From assembly GCA_013822275.1 (NCBI GenBank), contig PNKC01000004.1, positions 1-64,000 of the forward strand: 64,000 bases of DNA. Reading direction: 5' to 3'. Made by a program: the position numbers and the translations under genes. The number at the start of each line of letters is the position of its first letter. The stretch's first letter is position 1. The DNA comes from Anaerolinea sp. (GTDB taxonomy: Bacteria; Chloroflexota; Dehalococcoidia; Tepidiformales; Tepidiformaceae). The notes under the pieces were generated by a model. It was not told the DNA's origin, searched no databases, and was given only the letters and a program-made list of their open reading frames with translations. Of the stretch, positions 33,373 to 41,922 are shown piece after piece.

Positions 33373-34609
33373 CTAGACGCCGAAGTCCCAGCCGTTGCCG
33401 GCCTTGAAACTCTGGAGGATGCGGCGCGACACGACCATCCGGTGCGTCTCGTCCGGGCCGTCGTAGATGCGCGCTGCCCGTGCGCCGCGGTACATCCCTT
33501 CCAGCGGCGTATCACCGGAAACACCGCGCGCGCCGTGGACCTGGATCGCGCGGTCGATCACGTCGTGCAAGACCTTCGCCCCGAAGAACTTGATCGCCGA
33601 GATTTCCACGCGGGCCTCGTCGCCTGAGTCGATCTTGGCCGCCGCGTTCAGCGTCAGCAACCGGGCCGCCTGGATTTCGACATAGGAGTCGGCAATCCAA
33701 TTTTGGACAGTCTGCTTTTCCGAAAGGGTGCTGCCGTACGCCTCGCGGTGGAGGGAGTACTCGACCATGATTTCAAAGGCCCGCTGCATCTGGCCCAGCC
33801 AGCGCATGCAGTGGTGGATGCGGCCGGGCCCGAGGCGCCTCTGCGCGATGCGGAAGCCGCCGCCGGCTTCTCCAAGGACGTTCGTCAGCGGTACGCGAAC
33901 GTTGGTGTAGCGCACTTCGGCGTGGGAGCCGTCCGTTTCCCCCATGACCGGCACCGGGCGCACGATTTCGAACCCCGGCGTGTCTGTCGGGACCACGATC
34001 TGGCTCATCCGCCGGTGCGGAGGCTGGTCGGGGTTCGGTGACGCACATGACGATGGCGAAGCTGGCGCCTTCGCCCTGGCTGGTGAACCACTTGTGGCCG
34101 TTGATCACCCATTCGTCGCCATCGCGCACGGCCGTCGTCTGAAGGTTCGTCGGGTCGGCGCCGGAGACTTCTGGCTCCGTCATGGAGAAGCAGGACCAGA
34201 TGTCGCCGTTGACGAGCGGCTTCATGAACCGGTCCTGGAGTTCCGGGGTGCCGAACTGCCAGAGGATCTCAGCGTTGCCGGAGTCCGGCGCCTGGGAACC
34301 GAACGCCATCGGCGCGATGGTGCTCCGGCCAAGGATTTCGTTCATGTACACGTAGGGCATGAAACCGATGCCCATCCCGCCGGCCTCGGCCGGCAGGTGC
34401 GGCGCCCACATCCCCATGGCCTTCGTCTTGGCCTGGAGGTCGCGCATTGCCGCCTGCCCTTCCTTTGTCCTCCGCGCGTGATGTTCGTGGAAGTACGCTT
34501 CGTTGGGGTGGATATCGGACTTCATGAAGTCCTTCACCTTCGTCCGAAGTTCGTCGATCTCGTCCGCGGTGAGTTTGCGGTTCGTCCCGTGGGCAGGAGC
34601 GCTGGTCAT
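33373..34609 (-). pseudogene. Frameshifted acyl-CoA dehydrogenase (LvaC / ACAD11-like)
   Basis: Two frames together make a full-length dehydrogenase of about 412 residues. The first runs from ATG 34609 through ILWQFGTPELQDRFMKPLVN, CFSMTEPEVSGADPTNLQTT and WFTSQGEGASFAIVMCVTEP. The second contains MSQIVVPTDTPGFEIVRPVP, the FAD-domain helices and RIYDGPDETHRMVVSRRILQ. The break is at about 34033-34042; one inserted base would restore an ...VT-E/D-NPDQPPHRR-MSQ... join. The DGPDETH motif, in place of the usual EGTSEI, marks the ACAD10/11 branch. Either a fresh mutation or a sequencing error; the flanking sequence shows no other decay. Confidence 0.8.
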
Positions 34610-34678
34610 GGTCTCGCCTCGATTCTTGATTGGGTGGTGTGGAGAGACTCTAGCGCGCCGGGGAGGGCGCCGCCACCG

Positions 34679-35575
34679 TCAGTGCAGTTCGACTTCTTCA
34701 CCGGCGCCGTGGTAGTGGTGGACGTGGTGCCGCCCGCGCCGTCGCGCCCACCGCCCGGCGAGCACGCCATGGTTTGGCGCGAACACCAGCGCGATGAGGA
34801 AGACCGCGGTGGAGGTGAGAACAATCGTCGCACCGCCGGCGGTCGCCGCATGGTAGGAGATGAAGAGTCCCACCACGCCACTGCCTGCCGCGATGCCCAC
34901 GCTCGCCACCATCATCCGGCCGAGTCTGTCCGTCAGCAGCCGCGCTGCGGCCGGGGGCGTCACGATCAGCGCCAGGATGAGGATGTTCCCGACCGTCTGG
35001 AGGCTCACGACGATCGTCGCCGAAACCAGCAGGAGCATGAGCACGTCCAGCGCAAACACCGGGTAACCCGCGGAACGCGCCATCGTGGGGTCGAAGGCCA
35101 CCAGCGTGAATTCCTTGAGCAGGGCAAGCAGGATCACAACCACGATCGCCCCCACGATGAGCGTCGCCCACACATCGGTCGCACTGACCCCCAGGATGTT
35201 GCCGAAGAGCAGGGACCCCAGGTCCTTCCGGAAGCCGCCCTGCCGGGAGATGATCACGACGCCGAGCGCGAAGAAGGCCGCAAAGATGACACCTATGGCC
35301 GAATCTTCGCTCACCCGGCGGGTCCGCGAGAGGATCCCGATTCCGAGCGCCGTTATCAGCCCGAAGGCAAAGGCGCCGATCATGATGCTCCGGCCTGCCA
35401 GGTACGAAAGGACAACGCCCGGGAAGACGGCGTGCGCCAGCGCGTCCCCGATGAACGCCAGCCCCCGCAACACGACAAAGCAGCCGACGAGTCCGCAGAG
35501 CGTGCCGACGATCATCACTTCGATCAGGGCGCGCTGCATGAACGGGTAGCTAAGGGGCTCCGTGATATAGCTCAC
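34679..35575 (-). CDS. Zinc/manganese ABC transporter permease (ZnuB/MntB type)
   Basis: Permease of 298 residues with about eight or nine transmembrane helices, of the ABC-3 family: LCGLVGCFVVLRGLAFIGDA, LAHAVFPGVVLSYL, VSLQTVGNILILALIVTPPA and AARLLTDRLGRMM are diagnostic. A His-rich tail (GRHHVHHYHGAGEEVELH) is likely cytoplasmic and metal-binding. GTG 35575 overlaps the ATPase stop as GTGA. Last gene of the importer operon znuA-znuC-znuB in transcription order. Confidence 0.9.
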   Translation of the reverse strand: MSYITEPLSYPFMQRALIEVMIVGTLCGLVGCFVVLRGLAFIGDALAHAVFPGVVLSYLAGRSIMIGAFAFGLITALGIGILSRTRRVSEDSAIGVIFAAFFALGVVIISRQGGFRKDLGSLLFGNILGVSATDVWATLIVGAIVVVILLALLKEFTLVAFDPTMARSAGYPVFALDVLMLLLVSATIVVSLQTVGNILILALIVTPPAAARLLTDRLGRMMVASVGIAAGSGVVGLFISYHAATAGGATIVLTSTAVFLIALVFAPNHGVLAGRWARRRGRHHVHHYHGAGEEVELH

Positions 35576-36327
35576 CGGCTCGCCTCGAAGACTGCCACCT
35601 GGCCGCCGAAGGTCGCCCGGAGGTTCTCCGGGGTGTAGGTCGCGGGAGTCGGTCCGAAAGCCACCATTCGCCGGTTGAGGCACATCACGAAGTCCGTGGT
35701 CTCCTGCACTTCCCCGAGTTCGTGCGTCGCGATCATGACGATGATGCCCCGCCGCGCGAACTCCTGGATCGTTTCGTGGAAGACCTTCCGGTTCGTAACG
35801 TCCACCCCGGTGAACGGTTCATCCAGGAGCACCACGAGTGGTTCCTGGACCATCGCCCTGGCGAGGAAGATGCGCTGCTGCTGGCCGCCACTGAACTGGC
35901 TGATGTGGCGGTCTCCCATGCCGCTCAACCCAAGCCGCTCGAGCGCCGACTCCGCCATCCGCCGGTCCGCCGCGCCGGGCCAACGAAGCCATCCTTTCGA
36001 GCGGTACCGTCCCATGAGGACGACATCGCGCGCGGTGACCGGGAAGTCCCAGTTCACCTCTTCCCGCTGCGGGACGAAGGCGACCTGGGCGGCGCGCTCG
36101 CGGATGTCCTGCGCGCCCAGCCGGATAGTGCCACGCGAGGGGCTGAGGACGCCGGCGATCGCCTTCAGGAGGGTGCTCTTTCCGCTGCCGTTCGGGCCAA
36201 TGACCCCCACGACCGTGCCCGGCAGGACGTCTGCCGTTACTCCGCCCAGGGCGAGGCTGGCCCCGTAGCTCACCTCGATGTCGCGGAGGTGGAGCGTCGC
36301 GTCCGGGCTGCCGCCTGGCTGCGCCAT
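35572..36327 (-). CDS. Zinc/manganese ABC transporter ATPase (ZnuC/MntA type)
   Basis: ABC ATPase of 251 residues: Walker A GPNGSGKST, Q-loop VAFVPQREEVNWDFPV, which is typical of metal-chelate importers, signature FSGGQQQRIFLARAM, Walker B LVVLLDEPF and the switch His in IATHELGE. It powers metal import with the flanking permease and binding protein. Twenty bases separate it from the binding-protein gene. Confidence 0.92.
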   Translation of the reverse strand: MAQPGGSPDATLHLRDIEVSYGASLALGGVTADVLPGTVVGVIGPNGSGKSTLLKAIAGVLSPSRGTIRLGAQDIRERAAQVAFVPQREEVNWDFPVTARDVVLMGRYRSKGWLRWPGAADRRMAESALERLGLSGMGDRHISQFSGGQQQRIFLARAMVQEPLVVLLDEPFTGVDVTNRKVFHETIQEFARRGIIVMIATHELGEVQETTDFVMCLNRRMVAFGPTPATYTPENLRATFGGQVAVFEASR

Positions 36328-36347
36328 AGCCGGGCTCTGCTGGGTGT

Positions 36348-37244
36348 CTACTTCAGGGCCTCCACGATCTTCCGGGCGTTGCTGAGCAGCATACCGTCCA
36401 CGGTGTCCGCGCCGGAGCCCGGTTCGCCGAGCGAATCGGCGTAGAGGTCATCGATGATCTTCACCCCGGTATCCTTCGCGATCTCCCGCGCCACCTTCGG
36501 GTCGATCTCGTCTTCCGCGAAGATCGCCTTCACCCCTTCCCGCCTGATCAGGTCCTGCAGTGCCGCAATCTCCTTCGCCGACGGCTGCGCTTCGGACGAG
36601 GTGCTGGGGATGACGGCGCCGACGAAGGTCAGGCCGTAGCGGTCGAGGAAGTAGCCGAAGGCGTCGTGATTGGTGACCACCTTCCGGCTCGCGACTGGGA
36701 TAGTCTCGATAAGGGCGCGGATTTCTTTATCCGCCGCGGCAAGTTTCTGCTTGTAGGCGTCCCCATTCGCGCGGAAGGTCGCTGCGTTTGGGGGGTCCGC
36801 CGCCGCAAGCGCCGCAACGATGTTGTCCACCATCCGCGCAGCGTTGTCCGCGTCGTGCCAGACATGCGGGTCCTCCTCGCCGTCGTCCCGCTTCTGGGTC
36901 TTCACGCCTTCGGTAACCAGGGCGACCGTCTTGCTCCCCCCGGCGCTCTTGATCGACTTGTCCAGCCAGTCGTCCAGCCCGATGCCGTTCTTGAGGACGA
37001 GTCGGGCCGCATTGATCTCCTTGAGCGTATCGGGCCCGGGCTCGAAGTCATGCGCGCTCGCCCCCGCCTTCAGCAACACGGAAAGACGGACCTTGCCACC
37101 CGCCACTTCGCGTGTCAGCGCGCCGATTTGTGTGGTCGTGGCCACCACCCTGATTCCCAAAGCGTCCGAGCCGCCGTCGCCCCCGCCACAGCTCGCAAGG
37201 GCCATGGCAACAATGACGGCGGCAGCGACTGCGAGCGACTTCAA
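36348..37244 (-). CDS. Zinc/manganese ABC transporter substrate-binding lipoprotein (ZnuA/MntC type)
   Basis: Cluster A-I binding protein of 298 residues. Signal MKSLAVAAAVIVAMALASC gives lipobox LASC with the modified Cys at residue 19. Metal ligands fit His in GASAHDFEPGP, His in DPHVWHDADN, His in VVTNHDAFGYF and Asp in IDDLYADSL. The histidine-rich loop common in ZnuA is replaced by a short acidic GEEDPH segment, so Mn2+ is as likely as Zn2+. TTG 37244 is chosen because AGGAG lies eight bases upstream and it gives a standard signal peptide; TTG 37265 is possible. Confidence 0.9.
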   Translation of the reverse strand: MKSLAVAAAVIVAMALASCGGGDGGSDALGIRVVATTTQIGALTREVAGGKVRLSVLLKAGASAHDFEPGPDTLKEINAARLVLKNGIGLDDWLDKSIKSAGGSKTVALVTEGVKTQKRDDGEEDPHVWHDADNAARMVDNIVAALAAADPPNAATFRANGDAYKQKLAAADKEIRALIETIPVASRKVVTNHDAFGYFLDRYGLTFVGAVIPSTSSEAQPSAKEIAALQDLIRREGVKAIFAEDEIDPKVAREIAKDTGVKIIDDLYADSLGEPGSGADTVDGMLLSNARKIVEALK

Positions 37245-37257
37245 GCGCGATGCTCCT

Positions 37258-37304
37258 GAGACCAAGTATCATTAAGCGGAGGCGCTTTGATGATACCCAG
37301 TCTC
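37258..37304 (-). promoter_or_regulatory. 47-bp imperfect inverted repeat, probable metalloregulator operator
   Basis: The 15-bp arms GAGACCAAGTATCAT (37258-37272) and ATGATACCCAGTCTC (37290-37304) match at 12 of 15 positions as inverted repeats. Between them AAGCG (37274-37278) and CGCTT (37283-37287) form a second, inner pair. It covers the -10 and part of the spacer of the importer promoter, so occupancy should block transcription. A Fur/Zur- or DtxR/MntR-type repressor is inferred from the regulated genes. Confidence 0.7.
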
Positions 37305-37318
37305 ATTATTCATCGCAA
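37290..37318 (-). promoter_or_regulatory. Promoter of the metal importer operon
   Basis: Minus strand TTGCGA (37318-37313), 17-bp spacer, TATCAT (37295-37290). The -10 falls inside the right arm of the inverted repeat. A leader of about 40 nt with AGGAG follows. Confidence 0.7.
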
Positions 37319-37341
37319 CAACCACTGCCACCGAGGCCCAG

Positions 37342-40300
37342 CTACAGGAGCTGCCTGGTCAAACTCACGCGGCTGATGTCAATGACCGGGATGCCCGGGT
37401 CCTCACCAAGGAAATGGTCAACGGTCGATGGGTGGCAGGTGAAGACCACTACCTGCGTCGTCTCGGCCAGCGACACGAGTGCCCGCGCCGCCCGCTTAGC
37501 CCGGTCCGGGTCGAAGTTCACGAGGACGTCGTCCACGACGACCGGGAGCCGCACGGACTGCTCGGCGAAGTGCTGCACGAGGCCGAAGCGGAGGGCCAGG
37601 TACAACTGCTCGCGGGTCCCCTGGCTCAGTTGGGCGGGCTTCTTTAACTTGCTGTCCCAGTCTTCCACTTCGATCTCGCGTGTCCCCAACGGTGCGAGGA
37701 TGCGCCGGTAGCGCCCGCCAGTTATCAGCGAAAAGTACTGCTGGGCGTTGCGGACCACGTCTGGCTGGCGTTCCCGTTCGTACTTGCGCTGGGTTTCCTT
37801 CAGGACTGCCTCCGCCACCCGGAGCACGCACCATTCGCGCGCCCACGTTTCCAGCTGTCCCCTGTGGATCTCGCGCTGCAGCCGAAGCCGGGATGCGTCG
37901 TCGTCGCTGGTCAGCCGGGCGATCTCGCTCGATGCCGCGGAGTGGCGGGCGATCAACTCATCCTTGCGGCTGCGCGTCTCCTCGGCTGCGTCTTCGACCC
38001 GGGCCAGTTCCGCGGCGATTGTCTCGGCGTCACTCCTCGAAAGTTCCAGCAGGAGGTGGTCGTAGGCGTCCCCCGGGCCAATGACGCGTTGGAGGCGCTC
38101 TTCGCAGTCGCGGGCGCGCTTCGCCTCCATTCGCCGCTCCTCCTGTTCGCGGGCCACGCGGCGGAACTCCTCCACATCCGCGCATCCGCCCAGGTGCAGC
38201 AGGCCGGAGCACTCCGTCCGCGCCGCGAGCAGCGCCGCCTCGCAGGCAGCCAGCGCCTTCTCTGCGTCGCCCACCCCGGCGACCTGCTGTTCGCGACGCG
38301 CGGCGGCGGCGGTGGCCTGACCGAATCGCCTGATGAGCTCGTCGGCGGTCGCCGCCTCGCCCGCCCGCGTCAAGTCCATCCCGTGCTTGAGAGCCAGCGC
38401 CCGCACCTGCTCGCTGTAGTGGCCGATATCCGCCTCGATCTTGTTCAGGCGCTCCGTCCGCTTTGCCAGTTCGCTGATTGCGTGACGCGCCAGTTCTACC
38501 TGCGCGAAGACCGCGCCGACGGAGCCTGGCAGCAGGTCTTCCGAAAGGCCTCTCGCCGCCAACCACGCCTTCCAGGCGGCAATCCGCTCCGTAGCCGCGG
38601 TCTCCACGCCCTGTAACTTCGTCGCCGCTTCGGCCTGCAGGGCCGCCAGCCGGGAGTGGCGAGTGCTCGCCGTGTCCAAAGCGGCGACGGCCGCTTCCCA
38701 CGCGCGCAGATCCTCAGCCGCTTCGTCGAGCGCGGCTTCCATCGCCACCAGGGCTTCGGCGTCGTACGCGTCGACTCCAAGGGCCTGGGCAGAAGCCGCC
38801 ACCTCTGCGGCCAGGTCCCGCTCTCGCTGCCGCAGCGCTTGGGCCGCGTTCGTCTGACCCTCGCGGTCGCCCGCGGTGGCGTCCCCGGCTCGCCTGCCAG
38901 CGAAGAGGACCGCCGCGAGCCCGAGCAGGACCACACCCAGCGCGATACCGATGACCGCCGCTGATCCCCCCATGAGGGCGCTACCGGCCGCGCCGCCGGC
39001 GCCGGCGAGGGCCGCCGCGGGCGCGAGCCAGGGTGGGATTCGCCTCTCTGATGAAGCGGGCGCTGGGCGTCGCGTGCCCTGCTGGAGTTCGAAGTCTTCC
39101 CGGCGAGCCTGGGCACGCTGCCAGTCCGTCAAACGCTGCCTCGCCTGGCGGATCTCGCCGCGCCGCCGCGCGATGGAGGCCTGGTCCGCGTCCGGCTTGC
39201 GGAGTTTGTCCGCCGCAGCCCGCGCCAGACTGAGCGCTTCGCCCGCTGCTTCCAGCGCCTCGGCAGCGCGGGCGAAAGCGTTTCCGGCTTCGGCCTGCTC
39301 CCGGTCGCCGCTCGCGAGCCGCTGCGCCCAGCGGTCGATGGCCGCTCGTGTCTCGGTCGAGTCGTCGAACGCCTTCACGCGCCCGGTATCCCAGGTGGGG
39401 CCGAGCTGGCGCAGGATGCGCCCGAGCTCATCCTCGCCCTCCCGCGCCTCTGCCTTCCGGTTTGGGACGGCCTCGCAGAGGGAATCGAACGCCTGCCGCC
39501 CTCGTCGCAACTGCTCGATTTCGGCTGCGTCGTCCAGCAGTTGCTCGAACGGCGAAGCTCCTTCCGCCTCGGTGCGGCGTTGCTCGAGCAGCCGGCGGGC
39601 CTCCGCCTCCGCCTTTTCTGCGTTGTGGACGCGCTCCTCCAGCTTCTCGATCCGGACGAGCGCGTCCTCCGGGAAACCGGGCACCTCCGGCAGCTCGGTC
39701 AGCCTCGTGCGCGCCGCCCCAAGCCCAACCCAGTCTTCCCAGGCGGCTCCCAGGTTCTCAAGATGGCGCCGCTCACGTTCAAGCGCGGCCGAATCGCGCT
39801 GCGCGCAGGCCAACTCGTCTGCCAGCCGCTCCCGCTCGCCTGTCAGCCGGGCGTACGATTCCGCGGCCCCCGCGAAGCTGTCCAGTTCGGCGTCGATCCG
39901 TTCGATCTCCGCCAATGCCCCGAGGATGAGGATGCCGGATTCGTTCCGGCCCTGCTTCTTGAAAAGCCGCTCCTGCTGCTTCTCTATCCTGCTCAGCACC
40001 CCGGGGAGCGCCCGCGCGCCCATGCCGGCGTTGAAAATCTCCGCGCTCACCGCGTCGTCTGCAAGCCGCTTGATGTCCCGCAGCTCGTCCAGCCCAAACG
40101 CGAAGACGTTCTCGAAGGTTGCCTGGGTGGCGTTTCCGAGGAGTGCGGCGAGGGCCTCGCCGGATTGATCGTGCCGTCCGGCCGGGTCAACCACATCCAG
40201 CACGACGCCCCGTTGGCTCTCCCGCCGCGACACGCTCCACTGGCGTCCCCTGTCGTCAAGCAGAATGACTGTCCCGCCATGTTCGCCGCCCAGCAGCGCC

Positions 40301-40482
40301 GGGTAGTGTTCGGCCCGGCCCTGTCGCGGGAATCCGAAGAGGACCGTGCGAAGGAAAGCGAGCAGCGTACTCTTACCGGCCTCGTTTGGCCCGTACAGGA
40401 TGGTCACCTTCGGCCCGAACGGACCGACCGGCGATTGCCCGAAGTGCCCGAACCCGCCGATCTGGAGCCGTTCGATCCTCAC
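37342..40482 (-). CDS. YhaN/SbcC-like AAA ATPase with coiled coils
   Basis: Protein of 1046 residues. The N-terminal ATPase half has Walker A ILYGPNEAGKSTLLAF (about 30-45) and a VFAFGLDELRDI segment typical of YhaN. Long Glu/Ala/Arg-rich coiled-coil regions span about 170-480 and 540-900, interrupted by a hydrophobic pair (about 487-535, LAPAALAGAGGAAGSALMGG and IGIALGVVLLGLAAVLF) that could insert into the membrane, as in YhaN. The C-terminus carries the signature-like LSQGTREQLYLALRFGLVQH, Walker B LPVVVDDVLVNFD and the ABC-type His in VVVFTCHPST. Partner of the overlapping metallophosphoesterase; a DNA-end processing role is inferred. Confidence 0.87.
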   Translation of the reverse strand: MRIERLQIGGFGHFGQSPVGPFGPKVTILYGPNEAGKSTLLAFLRTVLFGFPRQGRAEHYPALLGGEHGGTVILLDDRGRQWSVSRRESQRGVVLDVVDPAGRHDQSGEALAALLGNATQATFENVFAFGLDELRDIKRLADDAVSAEIFNAGMGARALPGVLSRIEKQQERLFKKQGRNESGILILGALAEIERIDAELDSFAGAAESYARLTGERERLADELACAQRDSAALERERRHLENLGAAWEDWVGLGAARTRLTELPEVPGFPEDALVRIEKLEERVHNAEKAEAEARRLLEQRRTEAEGASPFEQLLDDAAEIEQLRRGRQAFDSLCEAVPNRKAEAREGEDELGRILRQLGPTWDTGRVKAFDDSTETRAAIDRWAQRLASGDREQAEAGNAFARAAEALEAAGEALSLARAAADKLRKPDADQASIARRRGEIRQARQRLTDWQRAQARREDFELQQGTRRPAPASSERRIPPWLAPAAALAGAGGAAGSALMGGSAAVIGIALGVVLLGLAAVLFAGRRAGDATAGDREGQTNAAQALRQRERDLAAEVAASAQALGVDAYDAEALVAMEAALDEAAEDLRAWEAAVAALDTASTRHSRLAALQAEAATKLQGVETAATERIAAWKAWLAARGLSEDLLPGSVGAVFAQVELARHAISELAKRTERLNKIEADIGHYSEQVRALALKHGMDLTRAGEAATADELIRRFGQATAAAARREQQVAGVGDAEKALAACEAALLAARTECSGLLHLGGCADVEEFRRVAREQEERRMEAKRARDCEERLQRVIGPGDAYDHLLLELSRSDAETIAAELARVEDAAEETRSRKDELIARHSAASSEIARLTSDDDASRLRLQREIHRGQLETWAREWCVLRVAEAVLKETQRKYERERQPDVVRNAQQYFSLITGGRYRRILAPLGTREIEVEDWDSKLKKPAQLSQGTREQLYLALRFGLVQHFAEQSVRLPVVVDDVLVNFDPDRAKRAARALVSLAETTQVVVFTCHPSTVDHFLGEDPGIPVIDISRVSLTRQLL

Positions 40483-41729
40483 AGCAGCTCCTCAAGGCAC
40501 AGCGCTTCGACATCTGCCATCAGGTCGCCGACCGCGATCCGCTCGCCGTCGATCAGCCGGCCCGCGCGCTTGTGCTCCAGCAAGTCCGACAGGGGACGGC
40601 GGAGCGCCGCCTGCAACTCCGGGTCCGAGTGGGCGCGGTCGATCAATCGCACAACGTCGCCACTGAAATCCTCCTGGCGCCTCAGGCTCTCCCGGTCGAT
40701 CTCCCGCCGGACCCTGTTCTCCAGGCGCTCGCACCAGGCGAACGGACTGGTTGCGGTCCAGCGGCTGTTGAGCACTTCCCGAAGGTCCTCGCAGGCGTTC
40801 GGCCGCTCGAGCCGCTCGTGAAGCTCGCCGCGCCCCGCCACGGTCAGCCGGCAGATCAGGTCCCGCCCTTCCGCGCTGGCCCTGGCGTCAGCGATCAGCC
40901 CGTCGGCGGCGTCCACCAGTTCCTGTTCGCTCACCATCCCGGTGGCGTCGATGGTGAGCGATTCCCACCGCACCACGCTCACGTCATGGAACGAAAGGTT
41001 GACATTGGAATCCGCTCGCACCTCAACGAGATAGACGCCCCGTTCGCCGGTTTCGAGCGGATGGCGCCCCTGCGGGTTACCTGGATAGACCACGGCGGGG
41101 CCGCGGCCGTTCACCACCTGGCGCGTGTGGACGTGCCCCAGGGCCCAGTAGTCGATGCCCGTCTGGCGGAGGTCGTCCACTGTGCACGGTGAGTAGGCCG
41201 CATGCTCCGGGTTATTGCCCACGTTGCAGTGCAACAGCCCGATTGAAAAGCCGTCGCGTGGCCCCGTCCCGAACTGCGGTACCAGGTTGTCCCGCACGTC
41301 GCGCTCCGCGTAGCTCACGCCGTAGACGGTCGCCAGCCCGGGGCGGGCGGGGTCGAGCGGCACAGCGGCAACGTCGCGTCCGAACTGGTGACACGAAGGG
41401 GGGAAGCGGAGCCGCGCCTGCCACCCGTCCAACGGGTCGTGGTTCCCATGGCAGACAAACGAACGGATTCCCGCCCGGTCCAGGCGCTCGAGCCCCTGGA
41501 CGAACCGGAGCTGCGCCTTCAGGCTGCGGTCGGCGCCGTCGTAGATGTCGCCTGCCACCAGCAGGGCGTCCACCCGTTCGGCCAGGCACAGGTCGATGGT
41601 CCGGTCGTAGGCCGCAAACGTTGCCTCAATGAGTCTGGCGTGGACATTGGGCGGGGCCACGCTCTGGATACCAGTAAACGGGCTGTCCAGGTGAAGGTCC
41701 GCCGCGTGTACGAATCGGAACTCCGTCAC
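40479..41729 (-). CDS. YhaO/SbcD-like metallophosphoesterase nuclease
   Basis: Protein of 416 residues. Calcineurin-like nuclease motifs: HAADLHLDSPF (I), VAGDIYDG (II), CHGNHDPLDGW (III), GLLHCNVG (IV) and ALGHVHTRQV (V). The C-terminal region (about 270-416) binds its ATPase partner in related proteins. SbcD/Mre11/YhaO enzymes trim double-strand DNA ends and hairpins. GTG 41729 is preceded by GGAGG. It overlaps the ATPase gene by four bases and is divergent from addB. Confidence 0.9.
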   Translation of the reverse strand: MTEFRFVHAADLHLDSPFTGIQSVAPPNVHARLIEATFAAYDRTIDLCLAERVDALLVAGDIYDGADRSLKAQLRFVQGLERLDRAGIRSFVCHGNHDPLDGWQARLRFPPSCHQFGRDVAAVPLDPARPGLATVYGVSYAERDVRDNLVPQFGTGPRDGFSIGLLHCNVGNNPEHAAYSPCTVDDLRQTGIDYWALGHVHTRQVVNGRGPAVVYPGNPQGRHPLETGERGVYLVEVRADSNVNLSFHDVSVVRWESLTIDATGMVSEQELVDAADGLIADARASAEGRDLICRLTVAGRGELHERLERPNACEDLREVLNSRWTATSPFAWCERLENRVRREIDRESLRRQEDFSGDVVRLIDRAHSDPELQAALRRPLSDLLEHKRAGRLIDGERIAVGDLMADVEALCLEELL

Positions 41730-41922
41730 CCAACCCTCCGCGGCGCATGGCCCATGCAGCCGAACATTAGTGCTACGGCTTCCCTACCGTCAAACCGCCC
41801 CCGCAGCGTCCAGTCTGCCCGCGACAGTTCCTGTCGCGGCGCTGTGATGCACTACACTCCTTGCCTGCCGCGTTGCCAGGATCGCTTCCCGGCCGCGGAC
41901 AGGGACCCGCTGCGGAGGACGG

